Assembly (NCBI GenBank): GCA_903876445.1
Contig: CAIQZX010000154.1
Coordinates: forward strand, 1-36,983
Length of the DNA stretch: 36,983 nucleotides
From: an uncultured Pseudomonadota bacterium
Lineage (GTDB): Bacteria > Pseudomonadota > Gammaproteobacteria > Methylococcales > Methylomonadaceae
Direction of reading: 5' to 3'
The notes beneath the pieces are model-generated. The model was not told the origin of the DNA and made no database searches. It saw only the letters and a program-made list of their open reading frames with translations. How positions within the stretch are numbered: the stretch's first letter is position 1; each line of letters opens with the position of its first letter. This document shows, one piece after another, positions 1 through 8,238 of the stretch. The position numbers were made by a program, and so were the translations under genes.

Positions 1-3000
1 GAATATAACCCGTGAAATTCAACTCATCGGCGGCGATTTGGTCAAAACTTTCGGCGGCTTGCGTGACGTGTTTTGCCTGCAATTTTTTCAAATCGCGCCC
101 GTAATCCAGCAGTTGTCCATCGTCGTTAACAATCCGGAAATTCATTTTCAAATGGTCAATCAACCCGTCGAAACTCCACGCATTCAGCGGAATGGCTTCG
201 TCAGTCAATTTGCGTAATCGATAACCGAGCCATTCTTCCAACGCGCCTTTAAAATCGGGTTCGATTTCTAAACACTTTTTCACGGTTTCAGGCACGGGGA
301 CGAAATGTTTGCGAATGTTTTTCGGCAAGGCTTTGACCAGCGCGACGCATTTTTCTTCGAGCATTCCAGGCACGAGCCAATCAAACGGCGTTTGCGTAAT
401 TTGATTGAGTTGATGCACAGGAATAATTGCCGTCACGCCGTCTTCATCGTGTCCAGGTTCAAAACGGTATTGCAACGCAATCGTCAGTTTGCCGACTTTT
501 TTATGGTCTGGAAAATCCCACTCGTTGACATATTCCTCGCCTTTTTCGCGGGTTAAATCTTCTTTGGTTAAAAATAAAAATTGCTTATTTTCACGTTCCA
601 CTTTTTTGCGCCAAGTATCGAACGTCACGCCGCTCACAATTTCGGGCGGTAATTTATGGTCATAAAACGCATACAACCACTCTTCATCTTCGACCAAATC
701 GACGCGCCGACCTTTGTGTTGAATCATGCCAACTTCTTCGAGCAGTTTTTGATTCGCCACATAAAACGGCGCGTTGCTGTGATAATCGTGGTCAACGAGC
801 GCACTACGAATAAAAACCTCCCTCGCGGCTTTTGGGTCAACGTGGTCATACGGCAGTTTTCGTCCCGCTTGCAACGTCAAACCATGTAACAACGTGCGTG
901 AATAAACCATGCAACGCGCACTTTTTTTCTCCCAATGCGGGTCGTAATAATTGTGTTTAACCAGATGCGACGCGCATTCTTCAATCCATTCGGGTTCAAC
1001 TCGCGCCACGGTTCGCGCATAAACTTTGCTGGTTTCGACTTGTTCAGCGGCGACAATCCATTTCGGACGTAATTTGTGCAAACCCGAACCTGGGAAAATA
1101 AAAAACTTCAATCCGCGTCCGCCGAGATATTCGTATTGTTCATGTCGAAAACCGATGTTTGACAACAAACCCGTCAGCAACGCGCGATGAATTTGGTCAT
1201 AACTCGCGTCGTTTTCGTTCGGGTGCATTTTCAAATCGCCTTTCAATACCTGCAAAATTTGGCTGTGGTTGTCGTGCCATTCGCGCATTCGCATATACGA
1301 CAAATAATTATCGGTGCAGTATTTCCGCAATTTGTTATTTGAGAGCTTTTTTTGCTGTTCGCCAAACGTGTTCCACACATTGAGCAACGTCAAAAAATCG
1401 GATTCGGGATGTCGAAACGCAATATGTTTTGCGTCAGCTTGCTGCATTTTATCGGCAGGTTTTTCGCGCGGGTCTTGAATACTCAACGCCGCCACGATGA
1501 TGCTCACTTCTTTTAAACACACTTGTTCTTGCGCGGCAATGAGCATTCGCGCCAATTTTGGATCGGTCGGGAATTTCGCAAGTTGTTTGCCGATTTCAGT
1601 CAATTTGCCCGATTTGTCGAGCGCGTTCACTTCGAGCAACGACGTTTTGCCGTCGCGAATCATTTTGTCGTCGGGCGGTTCAAGAAATGGGAAATCGGCA
1701 ATATCGCCCAAATTTAACGCCGTCATTTGCAAAATCACGGCAGATAAATTTGTCCGCATGATTTCTGGTTCGGTAAATTCGGGACGTGCTTCGTAATCTT
1801 CGCGCGAATACAACCGAATACAAATCCCTTCGGCAACCCGTCCACAACGTCCCGCACGTTGATTTGCGCTCGATTGTGAAATGCGCTCGATTGGCAAACG
1901 TTGAATTTTACTTTTTGGACTGTAACGACTAATTCGCGCATGACCTGTATCAATTACGCCGCGAATGTTTGGCACAGTTAAAGACGTTTCGGCGACGTTC
2001 GTGGATAACACAATCCGAATTTTGCCGCCTTTTGGTTTAAAAACCCGCTCTTGTTCGCTCACGCTGAGTTTTGAATACAGCGGCAGAATTTCGTATTGAT
2101 TGGGATGGTGTTTTTTGAGTGATTCGGTGGTTTCGCGGATTTCATGTTCACCACTTAAAAAAATCAAAATATCGCCGCGCAAATCACGATACAACTCATC
2201 GACCGCATCTAAAATGGCATTTTGCAAATCATCGGTGGTTTCGTCTTCTTCCTCGTCATCTTTGATTTCAATCGGACGATAGCGCATTTCAACAGGATAC
2301 GTTCGCCCCGACACTTCAATAATTGGTGCATTTCCAAAATGCTCCGAAAAACGTTTTGTATCAATGGTTGCGGACGTAACAATCAGTTTTAAATCGGGAC
2401 GTTTTGGCAACAACCATTTCATGTAACCGAGCAGAAAATCGATGTTTAAACTGCGCTCATGTGCTTCGTCGATGATGATTGTGTCGTATTGGCTGAGAAA
2501 TGGATCGTTTTGTGATTCGGCAAGTAAAATCCCGTCGGTCATCAATTTGATGAGTGAATCAGCGTGCGTTTTATCATTGAAACGGATTTTATAACCGACG
2601 GATTTTCCCATCGGCTCGCCTAATTCTTCGGCAATTCGGTCGGCAACGGTTCGCGCGGCAATTCGACGGGGTTGCGTGTGACCTATGAAACCCGCCGCGC
2701 CGCGTCCAATTTCTAAACAAATTTTCGGTAATTGCGTAGTTTTGCCTGAACCCGTTTCGCCACACATAATCACAACTTGATTGTTTTTGATGAGTTCAGC
2801 GATGTCGTCTTTTTTGCCTGTGACGGGTAAATCAGGGAAATTTAAAACAGGAAAACTCGCACGGCGTTTTTCATAATTAGCGACTGATTTTTCAATGCGC
2901 CCACGCAATGCGTCAAAGGCAGACATCTCAGCTTTCTTATTACGACGTAATGAATCAAGCTGCCGTTTTAAAAGATGTCTGTCTTTAGCTAAACAGAATT

Positions 3001-3043
3001 GAAGTTGATTTGAAAATTGAGAAATTAAATCGAAGTTTGACAT
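1..3043 (-). CDS. hrpA: ATP-dependent RNA helicase HrpA (C-terminus outside window)
   Basis: A DEAH-box RNA helicase that unwinds RNA and acts on stalled ribosomes in the cytoplasm. I read an uninterrupted frame of 1014 codons from an ATG at 3043 to the window edge. Motifs in order: Walker A GETGSGKTTQ at about residue 95, a TQPRR segment, DEAH within IIIDEAHERSLNIDFLLGY, SATID, and motif VI QRAGRCGR. The downstream helicase-associated region also fits HrpA, for example ILQMTALNLGDIADFPF and SALSIQDPRE. E. coli HrpA is about 1300 residues, so roughly 300 C-terminal residues are missing only because the window ends. An in-frame ATG lies at 2925, but the upstream start gives a family-like N-terminal extension. 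The gene follows the sensory operon after 51 bases and may have its own promoter. Confidence 0.95.
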   Translation of the reverse strand, partial: MSNFDLISQFSNQLQFCLAKDRHLLKRQLDSLRRNKKAEMSAFDALRGRIEKSVANYEKRRASFPVLNFPDLPVTGKKDDIAELIKNNQVVIMCGETGSGKTTQLPKICLEIGRGAAGFIGHTQPRRIAARTVADRIAEELGEPMGKSVGYKIRFNDKTHADSLIKLMTDGILLAESQNDPFLSQYDTIIIDEAHERSLNIDFLLGYMKWLLPKRPDLKLIVTSATIDTKRFSEHFGNAPIIEVSGRTYPVEMRYRPIEIKDDEEEDETTDDLQNAILDAVDELYRDLRGDILIFLSGEHEIRETTESLKKHHPNQYEILPLYSKLSVSEQERVFKPKGGKIRIVLSTNVAETSLTVPNIRGVIDTGHARISRYSPKSKIQRLPIERISQSSANQRAGRCGRVAEGICIRLYSREDYEARPEFTEPEIMRTNLSAVILQMTALNLGDIADFPFLEPPDDKMIRDGKTSLLEVNALDKSGKLTEIGKQLAKFPTDPKLARMLIAAQEQVCLKEVSIIVAALSIQDPREKPADKMQQADAKHIAFRHPESDFLTLLNVWNTFGEQQKKLSNNKLRKYCTDNYLSYMRMREWHDNHSQILQVLKGDLKMHPNENDASYDQIHRALLTGLLSNIGFRHEQYEYLGGRGLKFFIFPGSGLHKLRPKWIVAAEQVETSKVYARTVARVEPEWIEECASHLVKHNYYDPHWEKKSARCMVYSRTLLHGLTLQAGRKLPYDHVDPKAAREVFIRSALVDHDYHSNAPFYVANQKLLEEVGMIQHKGRRVDLVEDEEWLYAFYDHKLPPEIVSGVTFDTWRKKVERENKQFLFLTKEDLTREKGEEYVNEWDFPDHKKVGKLTIALQYRFEPGHDEDGVTAIIPVHQLNQITQTPFDWLVPGMLEEKCVALVKALPKNIRKHFVPVPETVKKCLEIEPDFKGALEEWLGYRLRKLTDEAIPLNAWSFDGLIDHLKMNFRIVNDDGQLLDYGRDLKKLQAKHVTQAAESFDQIAADELNFTGYI

Positions 3044-3068
3044 CAAAAACGCCGTGAAAATAAAGATA

Positions 3069-3074
3069 ATTATA
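3069..3074 (-). promoter_or_regulatory. Possible -10 box for hrpA
   Basis: The minus strand reads TATAAT 25 bases upstream of the hrpA ATG. No convincing -35 box lies at 16-18 bases. A 7-bp inverted repeat (ATTAGAA, loop GCG, TTCTAAT, 3079-3095) sits just upstream and reaches the first base of the kinase stop codon; with no T-run after it, it is not a classical terminator. Confidence 0.35.
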
Positions 3075-3094
3075 CGGCATTAGAAGCGTTCTAA

Positions 3095-4618
3095 TTAAGG
3101 AAACAATAATTTAAAGGATGTTCCTTGTCCTAATTCAGATTGAACAATAACGTGTCCATCCGCTTTGTGAATAATACCGCTGACAACCGATAACCCTAAT
3201 CCGGTGCCTTCACCAACGCCTTTAGTGGTAAAGAAGGGTTCAAAAATGCGTGATAATTTTTCTGGGTTGATTCCATCGCCAGTATCCGCAATTTTTATTT
3301 CGACAAATTTACCGACGATTTGCTCTTGGCAGGCACTGCAAAATTGAGTCGAATAATCGCCATCGACATAAACACCTAATGTAATTATGCCTTTTCTTTT
3401 ATTCATGGCATCTCGTGCATTCACAAATAAATTTACAACAATTTGATATAAATCGGTTTCATCCAGCGTAATGTAAGTATTGTCTAATAGCTTGGCTTCT
3501 ATCGTAATCGTTGTCGGAATAATTTCATGTAACATCAATAAAATTTTACTTAATACATCTGACAATTCTAATGTTGAACAACTTTTAGGCGTATCATCTT
3601 GGCGACAATAAGTGAGCATTTTTTTAATTAAATCCGCCGCTCTACTTCCTGCAATATCAACTTGCTGAGAATTATGTAATAACTCCGTTTTGAGTTCACA
3701 ATCTGACAAATCTTCAGCTGCATATTTATTTAATTCGTTATAACCTAAAATACTCGCCAAAATGTTATTAAAATCGTGAGCAATACCCGCCGTTAAACGC
3801 CCGATACTTTCTAATTTCTGCAACTGGTTAAGCTGTTGCTGTAATGCCATTTGTTCACTTTCATTTAATTTACGTTTAGAAATATCACGCAAAAAAACAT
3901 AAAAATGATTATATTTTGGATAATAACTGATTAACACTTCGACAAACCATAGCGTACCATCTTTGCGTTGGTGCATCGATTCAAATACTTTGCTACTCAC
4001 AACTTTATTTAATGTACTAAGTTGATACATTAAATCGCCTTTGTGACCATTTGCTTCTAAATCCGAAACCAACATATTTAATAATTCTTTTTCGCTATAA
4101 CCCGATAAGCGGCAATAACATTCACTGACATCAATAAATCGTCCATTATTGTCTAAATGCCAAAAACCATCGGTGCTTTCTATAACAGAATTATATTGAA
4201 TTTTTTGCGATTGCAGTTCTAATTCCAGACGCTTTTTTTCTGTAATATCGAATCGAATGCCAATATAACCTCTAACTCGTCTATTTTCTTTATCTAAAAT
4301 CGGAAATATCGACGTATTTAACCAGCATAATTTACCTTCTTTTGTTCGATTGCAAATTTCACCGTGCCAATACTCGCCTTTAGAAATTGTTCCCCACATT
4401 TCTTTAAAAAATTCTTCTGGGTGAACATGAGAATTAAGTAACTGATGTGTTTTTCCAATCAATTCTTGTTCACTGAAACCGGAGCTGTGACAAAACTCGT
4501 CATTTACAAATGTAATAATCCCGTTCAAATCCGTTTTGCTAATAATTGCCGCTTCATTTAACGGGTAAAGCATATCAATGGGAAGTTCTTTGCTATATTC
4601 AGACATGATAAATTCCAT
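3095..4618 (-). CDS. PAS-PAS sensor histidine kinase
   Basis: A soluble two-component sensor kinase of 507 residues with no membrane segment. Two PAS domains come first (about 15-128 and 140-250). The first resembles the Aer/PAS_3 kind (IGKTHQLLNSHVHPEEFF, then a W-x-G-E-I-x-N-R segment), but the ligand cannot be told. A short coiled linker leads to the H-box IAHDFNNILASILGY with H281 as predicted phospho-acceptor. The ATPase domain has N box NLFVNARDAM, G1 DTGDGI, F box FEPFFTTK and G2 GTGLGL. A C-x-x-C pair (427-430) sits in the ATPase domain just before G1. It is the last gene of the sensory operon, 20 bases after the ParA-like gene. MSEYS at 4606 is an alternative start. Neither start has a strong ribosome site. 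Confidence 0.88.
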   Translation of the reverse strand: MEFIMSEYSKELPIDMLYPLNEAAIISKTDLNGIITFVNDEFCHSSGFSEQELIGKTHQLLNSHVHPEEFFKEMWGTISKGEYWHGEICNRTKEGKLCWLNTSIFPILDKENRRVRGYIGIRFDITEKKRLELELQSQKIQYNSVIESTDGFWHLDNNGRFIDVSECYCRLSGYSEKELLNMLVSDLEANGHKGDLMYQLSTLNKVVSSKVFESMHQRKDGTLWFVEVLISYYPKYNHFYVFLRDISKRKLNESEQMALQQQLNQLQKLESIGRLTAGIAHDFNNILASILGYNELNKYAAEDLSDCELKTELLHNSQQVDIAGSRAADLIKKMLTYCRQDDTPKSCSTLELSDVLSKILLMLHEIIPTTITIEAKLLDNTYITLDETDLYQIVVNLFVNARDAMNKRKGIITLGVYVDGDYSTQFCSACQEQIVGKFVEIKIADTGDGINPEKLSRIFEPFFTTKGVGEGTGLGLSVVSGIIHKADGHVIVQSELGQGTSFKLLFP

Positions 4619-4638
4619 AAAAGACTTGTTTAAAAAAC

Positions 4639-5409
4639 TTATTTTTTTATAAGTTGAATTAACGTCGATGTTAATTCGGCGAAATCTTCTGCTCCTCGGC
4701 TTTTCGGTGCATAAAACCGAACAGGCTTTCCAACAGCAAAGGCTTCTGCAAGTTTAATGTCCATGCGAATTCCATTTAACACCCGCAATGCGCCAAACTG
4801 TTTAGTAACTTGTTCTGTCACCTGTCGGTGTTGGCGAACGTTACTAGCTGTCATAACTGGCAAAAAGCCTAGAATTTTCAATTTAGTATTGTCTTTAGAA
4901 ATTACTTTAAATAATACTCGAACTAATTGACGCACACCCTCAAAGGATAAGGGATGCGGTATGTAAGGAACTAATACCCAATGGGCGGCGGATAACGCAT
5001 TCAATAATAAATTATCAAGTGATGGAGGTGTATCAATGATAATTAAATCGAATTGAGAGGTAATTGTTTCATCTGATAACGCACGCGCTAAACATTTTTC
5101 ATCATTTCCACTATTGTGATGCTGGAAATTTTGATTTGCAGGAAGAAGTGAAAGGTTGTCAATTTCCGTTTTGCAAATCGCGTCAACGAGACGAAAAGAC
5201 GGCGCATTAAAAATATCATGAACCGTCGCTTGTCCTGCTGCAATCTTCACTCCTAAACCTACCGCGCAATGCCCTTGTGAATCTAAATCTACAAGCAATA
5301 CACGTTCGCCAGCATTCACAAACTCAGCAGCAAGATTGACAGAAGTTGTCGTTTTTCCCGCTCCACCTTTTCGATTGGTAATAACTAAAACAGGAATAGA
5401 ACAGGTCAT
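4639..5409 (-). CDS. ParA/MinD-like ATPase of the chemosensory operon
   Basis: A deviant Walker-A ATPase of the ParA family, 256 residues. Seen in the sequence: KGGAGKTTTSVNLA near residue 14, A' motif LLVDLDSQGHC and Walker B LIIIDTPPSLD. A TAGGATT ribosome site lies just upstream of the ATG. The preceding response regulator stops 4 bases before this gene starts. No ParB gene or parS-like repeats are adjacent. ParA relatives within chemotaxis operons (ParC of Vibrio, PpfA of Rhodobacter) place or segregate chemosensory arrays, so array positioning is the most likely job. That role is inferred from context. A plasmid-partition origin is less likely, because the gene lies inside a packed operon. 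Confidence 0.85.
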   Translation of the reverse strand: MTCSIPVLVITNRKGGAGKTTTSVNLAAEFVNAGERVLLVDLDSQGHCAVGLGVKIAAGQATVHDIFNAPSFRLVDAICKTEIDNLSLLPANQNFQHHNSGNDEKCLARALSDETITSQFDLIIIDTPPSLDNLLLNALSAAHWVLVPYIPHPLSFEGVRQLVRVLFKVISKDNTKLKILGFLPVMTASNVRQHRQVTEQVTKQFGALRVLNGIRMDIKLAEAFAVGKPVRFYAPKSRGAEDFAELTSTLIQLIKK

Positions 5410-5413
5410 AATC

Positions 5414-5782
5414 CTACACTAACGCGAGTTGAATAGTTTCACGCAATTGCTCACGAGTGAACGGTTTTGACAAAATCCCCTTCACACCTAAAAGTTCAGC
5501 GGATTCTAAATTGAACTCAGCCGTAATTGCACGTCGTCCACCAGAAATAGCAATAATCGCTATTTTTGAATCGCGGCATAACAATTCGGTGATCACTTCA
5601 ATGCCATCTTTATTTGGCATAATAATGTCGGTAATAACAATATCAGGATGGAAATTATTAAAACAACGAATACCTTCCACACCATCATAAGCAGTTTGTA
5701 CTTCATGACCATCGCGCGTTAACATTTGTTTTAATAAATCACGCAATTGTTCTTCGTCATCAATCACTAAAATTTTCGCCAT
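5414..5782 (-). CDS. CheY-like single-domain response regulator
   Basis: A stand-alone receiver domain of 122 residues. The acidic pair is DD in VIDDE (residues 8-9), the predicted phospho-acceptor is D52 in ITDIIMP, and the conserved lysine is in LSKPF. No output domain follows. I chose MAKILV at 5782 over the ATG at 5794 because a GGAG site lies at good distance from the inner start and the protein then begins at the receiver's first strand. It sits between the membrane receptor and the ParA-like gene, so CheA or the operon's histidine kinase may phosphorylate it. Which one cannot be read from sequence. Confidence 0.87.
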   Translation of the reverse strand: MAKILVIDDEEQLRDLLKQMLTRDGHEVQTAYDGVEGIRCFNNFHPDIVITDIIMPNKDGIEVITELLCRDSKIAIIAISGGRRAITAEFNLESAELLGVKGILSKPFTREQLRETIQLALV

Positions 5783-5841
5783 AACCCGCTCCATAAATTC
5801 AAAACTAAAAATAGTAGTTCATTCTCACACAACAGACAACT

Positions 5842-7440
5842 TTAGAAAAGCTCAAATTGAGGTAAATTTTCATCGACGTGCATACTATTGCTGTGAGCAG
5901 CTTCCATATCAAGATAGTCAGAGAGTACATTATTCATTTGGCTAACAAAATCATCGGTAAGAAGCCCGCGCGTATTTGATAATTCTTGAATAAATCGTTC
6001 TAACAATTCATTTCGAGAATGCATTGTATATTTCATCCGCTCTATACGTTGTCTGACAATATCTTGGTATTGAATGCCGCCTAAAATTTCGGAGATGTCT
6101 TGCGACAATTTGATATTGTTTTGATTGATTACCATGAACAGTGTTTTGTAATACTGCTGCATATCCAAATGGTTTTGTTCCAACTTTTGGACTGATTCCA
6201 AGACGTTTGCAGCTTCATCCATTTCTACCATGACTTCTTCTAAGAATTTAAATTTTAAACCCTCTTGAATTGTTTTCCGTGCGTCATTTAAACCCGTTTC
6301 AATCATTTCCGCCGCGTGATTAGAATTAACCGCCAATTTACGCACTTCGTCCGCTACAATTTTAAATCCTAATCCTTTATCACCAGCGTGTGCGGCTTGA
6401 ATCGCGGCATTAACCGCTAAAATATCCGTTTGGAAGCTAATTTCTTTAATGCTATCAACCAAATAACCCAAACCCTCAATAACACCTGTTGCACCTTGAA
6501 GCTGAGATATATCAGAACGAATTTTTTGCGGAATTTCTTGAATAACGTGACCAATTCGCACGATAAAGTCTACGCTATCATTAACGCCGCCATTCATATC
6601 AGAAACAGTTGTAATCGTCGATGTAATGTAATTAACCAAATTATTTGCACTGTGATTCAACGTTTCCATCGATGACACTAAATCAAGCGCATTGTTATTC
6701 GTGTCGTATTCAATAACTTGGAATTGTTCGTAGATATTTTTATCCAGTTCTAAATTTATAGCTACAACCTGATCCAGTTGTCGTAAACTCACAGGGAACA
6801 AGGGTAATTCTTGCATCGATGCCAAACGATTTGATAAATCCAATACTTCTGGTTCCAAACGCAAAATCATCGCTTGCATTTCAGTGACTTGTTTCCGTAA
6901 TGTTTCGTCGATTCTATCGCTGATGTTGAAATAAGCTGTCATCGCATCAGATAAATTTTTGATAAGTGGCAACAAATCGTCTTGAATTTTTTGCAGCCGC
7001 TCATTTTCCTGATTATCTAAAGCAATGCTCAACGCTTGCATTTGATTTGTTAAGGTTATCGAACATTCCGTAAGCGATTTTGATAATTCACGAGTAAAAA
7101 TTTCAACTTCTTTTGCTAATGAGCTTGGATTAACGACAGAATCCGGCGATTCAATTTGAACCGCAATACATTGGAAAATATGATTTAACTTATCATGTGT
7201 TACATCAATTTTTTCTTCAAAATACTTGATGACAGTCAATCTAAATGAAAGTAAAAACCATTGTGAAGTTGACATAATTACCAGTGCCAAACCTAAAAAC
7301 ACCACGTTCAAATAATTGCTTGTTTGGAACGAAAGAAAAACGGCAATCACCATCAGCATCAATAACACGCCATTACTAATCAGTAAAATACGCCCTATTT
7401 CGCTTGTATAGCCAATGGAGTTTTTAAATTTGTTAATCAT
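5842..7440 (-). CDS. Membrane methyl-accepting chemotaxis protein with atypical tip
   Basis: A chemoreceptor of 532 residues. Two hydrophobic segments near the N-terminus (about 18-38 and 45-67) are separated by only a few residues, so there is almost no periplasmic domain. A long coiled-coil region follows. The signalling hairpin tip is at about 340-385 ([19 protein letters not shown] followed by a [15 protein letters not shown] segment). At Tsr trimer-contact positions E385 and R388 this protein has Q and H. The C-terminal part contains a [12 protein letters not shown] stretch seen in some receptor-like proteins; no NWETF-like tether was seen. It lies 3 bases after a CheY-like gene. Sensing is probably cytoplasmic or within the membrane. 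Confidence 0.85.
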   Translation of the reverse strand: MINKFKNSIGYTSEIGRILLISNGVLLMLMVIAVFLSFQTSNYLNVVFLGLALVIMSTSQWFLLSFRLTVIKYFEEKIDVTHDKLNHIFQCIAVQIESPDSVVNPSSLAKEVEIFTRELSKSLTECSITLTNQMQALSIALDNQENERLQKIQDDLLPLIKNLSDAMTAYFNISDRIDETLRKQVTEMQAMILRLEPEVLDLSNRLASMQELPLFPVSLRQLDQVVAINLELDKNIYEQFQVIEYDTNNNALDLVSSMETLNHSANNLVNYITSTITTVSDMNGGVNDSVDFIVRIGHVIQEIPQKIRSDISQLQGATGVIEGLGYLVDSIKEISFQTDILAVNAAIQAAHAGDKGLGFKIVADEVRKLAVNSNHAAEMIETGLNDARKTIQEGLKFKFLEEVMVEMDEAANVLESVQKLEQNHLDMQQYYKTLFMVINQNNIKLSQDISEILGGIQYQDIVRQRIERMKYTMHSRNELLERFIQELSNTRGLLTDDFVSQMNNVLSDYLDMEAAHSNSMHVDENLPQFELF

Positions 7441-7443
7441 AAA

Positions 7444-7818
7444 TTATGCACCAGGCAGAACTTGTTTAATGATTTTTAATAAATCTGTCCCTCCAACAGG
7501 TTTAACCAACCAGCCTGTCGCCCCAGCCGCTTTACCTTCGTCACGTTTTCCCTGTTGACTTTCTGTCGTCAAAGTTAAAATGGGCGTAAAACGAAAACCA
7601 GGTAAAGTACGAATTTTTTTAATCAATTCAATCCCGCCCATATTCGGCATATTGATGTCAGTGATAATTAAATCGGGTTTAAATCCTGATGTCAGTTTTG
7701 CCAATGCTTTTACACCATCATCGGCGGTTTCCACTTTGAATTTGTTCATTTCCAAATTTGTTTTTACGCTCATCAACATCGTTACAGAGTCGTCCACGAT
7801 TAAAATTGATTTTGGCAT
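7444..7818 (-). CDS. CheY-like single-domain response regulator
   Basis: A stand-alone receiver of 124 residues: acidic pair in LIVDDS (9-10), predicted phospho-acceptor D54 in ITDINMPNM, and lysine in WLVKPVGG. It closely resembles the divergently encoded regulator at 17937-18320 (shared TMLMS, DINMPNM and GATGWLVKP), so the two are paralogues. The ATG is preceded by AGGAG at 10 bases. A 181-base gap with a possible internal promoter separates it from the STAS gene upstream. This suggests that the genes from here to 3095 can be expressed apart from the front of the operon. Confidence 0.88.
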   Translation of the reverse strand: MPKSILIVDDSVTMLMSVKTNLEMNKFKVETADDGVKALAKLTSGFKPDLIITDINMPNMGGIELIKKIRTLPGFRFTPILTLTTESQQGKRDEGKAAGATGWLVKPVGGTDLLKIIKQVLPGA

Positions 7819-7924
7819 ATCCTTAAATCTCCTAAAATTTAAATTATTATTATCACTATTAGTTTATGTGTATTTTATGCGATTATTTTTAGTACACCAC
7901 ATTTTTCTGCTATAGAACTGGACA

Positions 7925-7953
7925 ATTTTACGTTTAACGAATGCTATTTTCAA
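7925..7953 (-). promoter_or_regulatory. Possible internal sigma-70 promoter
   Basis: In the 181-base gap 7819-7999 the minus strand reads TTGAAA, a 17-base spacer, then TAAAAT. A start near 7918 would give a leader of about 100 bases before the CheY-like gene at 7818. Nothing else was recognised in this gap. Confidence 0.4.
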
Positions 7954-7999
7954 AGGCAGAAACGCTAAAAAATCATGGCATAAAAGCACGTCATAACTG

Positions 8000-8236
8000 T
8001 TAATCCGCTAAGGCAACCTTTAACCATACGGCTAAATCGGCATCTTTCGGTTCAGCAACAATTGTCGGTTTCAGAGCCATTAAAACTTGCAAACTTGAAG
8101 CATGAATGTGAGTACATTCGGCAAAATTGACCTTACCTTTTGGATTTTTCAATAGCCATTCAAGCAAGGCTTCTGCCTCTTCAACGCTAATAAACTCACT
8201 AAATGTTGCTACTGATTTTTTATATTCGATTGCCAT
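8000..8236 (-). CDS. Small STAS-domain protein
   Basis: A 78-residue protein whose centre (VNFAECTHIHASSLQVLMAL) matches the strand-helix core of STAS domains, where anti-anti-sigma factors have an aspartate-serine pair. Here the aspartate position is alanine and the serines remain. It is shorter than the usual ~100-residue STAS domain. It begins 2 bases after the cheA stop and is surely co-transcribed with it. STAS proteins near CheA can be phosphorylated switches or adaptors; which applies here is unknown. The match is by pattern only, so the family call is moderate. Confidence 0.7.
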   Translation of the reverse strand: MAIEYKKSVATFSEFISVEEAEALLEWLLKNPKGKVNFAECTHIHASSLQVLMALKPTIVAEPKDADLAVWLKVALAD

Positions 8237-8238
8237 AA

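Noticed and set aside
305-2282. Several open frames on the plus strand across 305-2282
   Set aside because: All lie opposite the continuous hrpA frame, which carries every helicase motif.
4639-5409. Sign of an integrated plasmid (partition ATPase)
   Set aside because: No ParB, replication gene or parS-like repeats are near, and the gene is embedded in a che operon with 4- and 20-base gaps.
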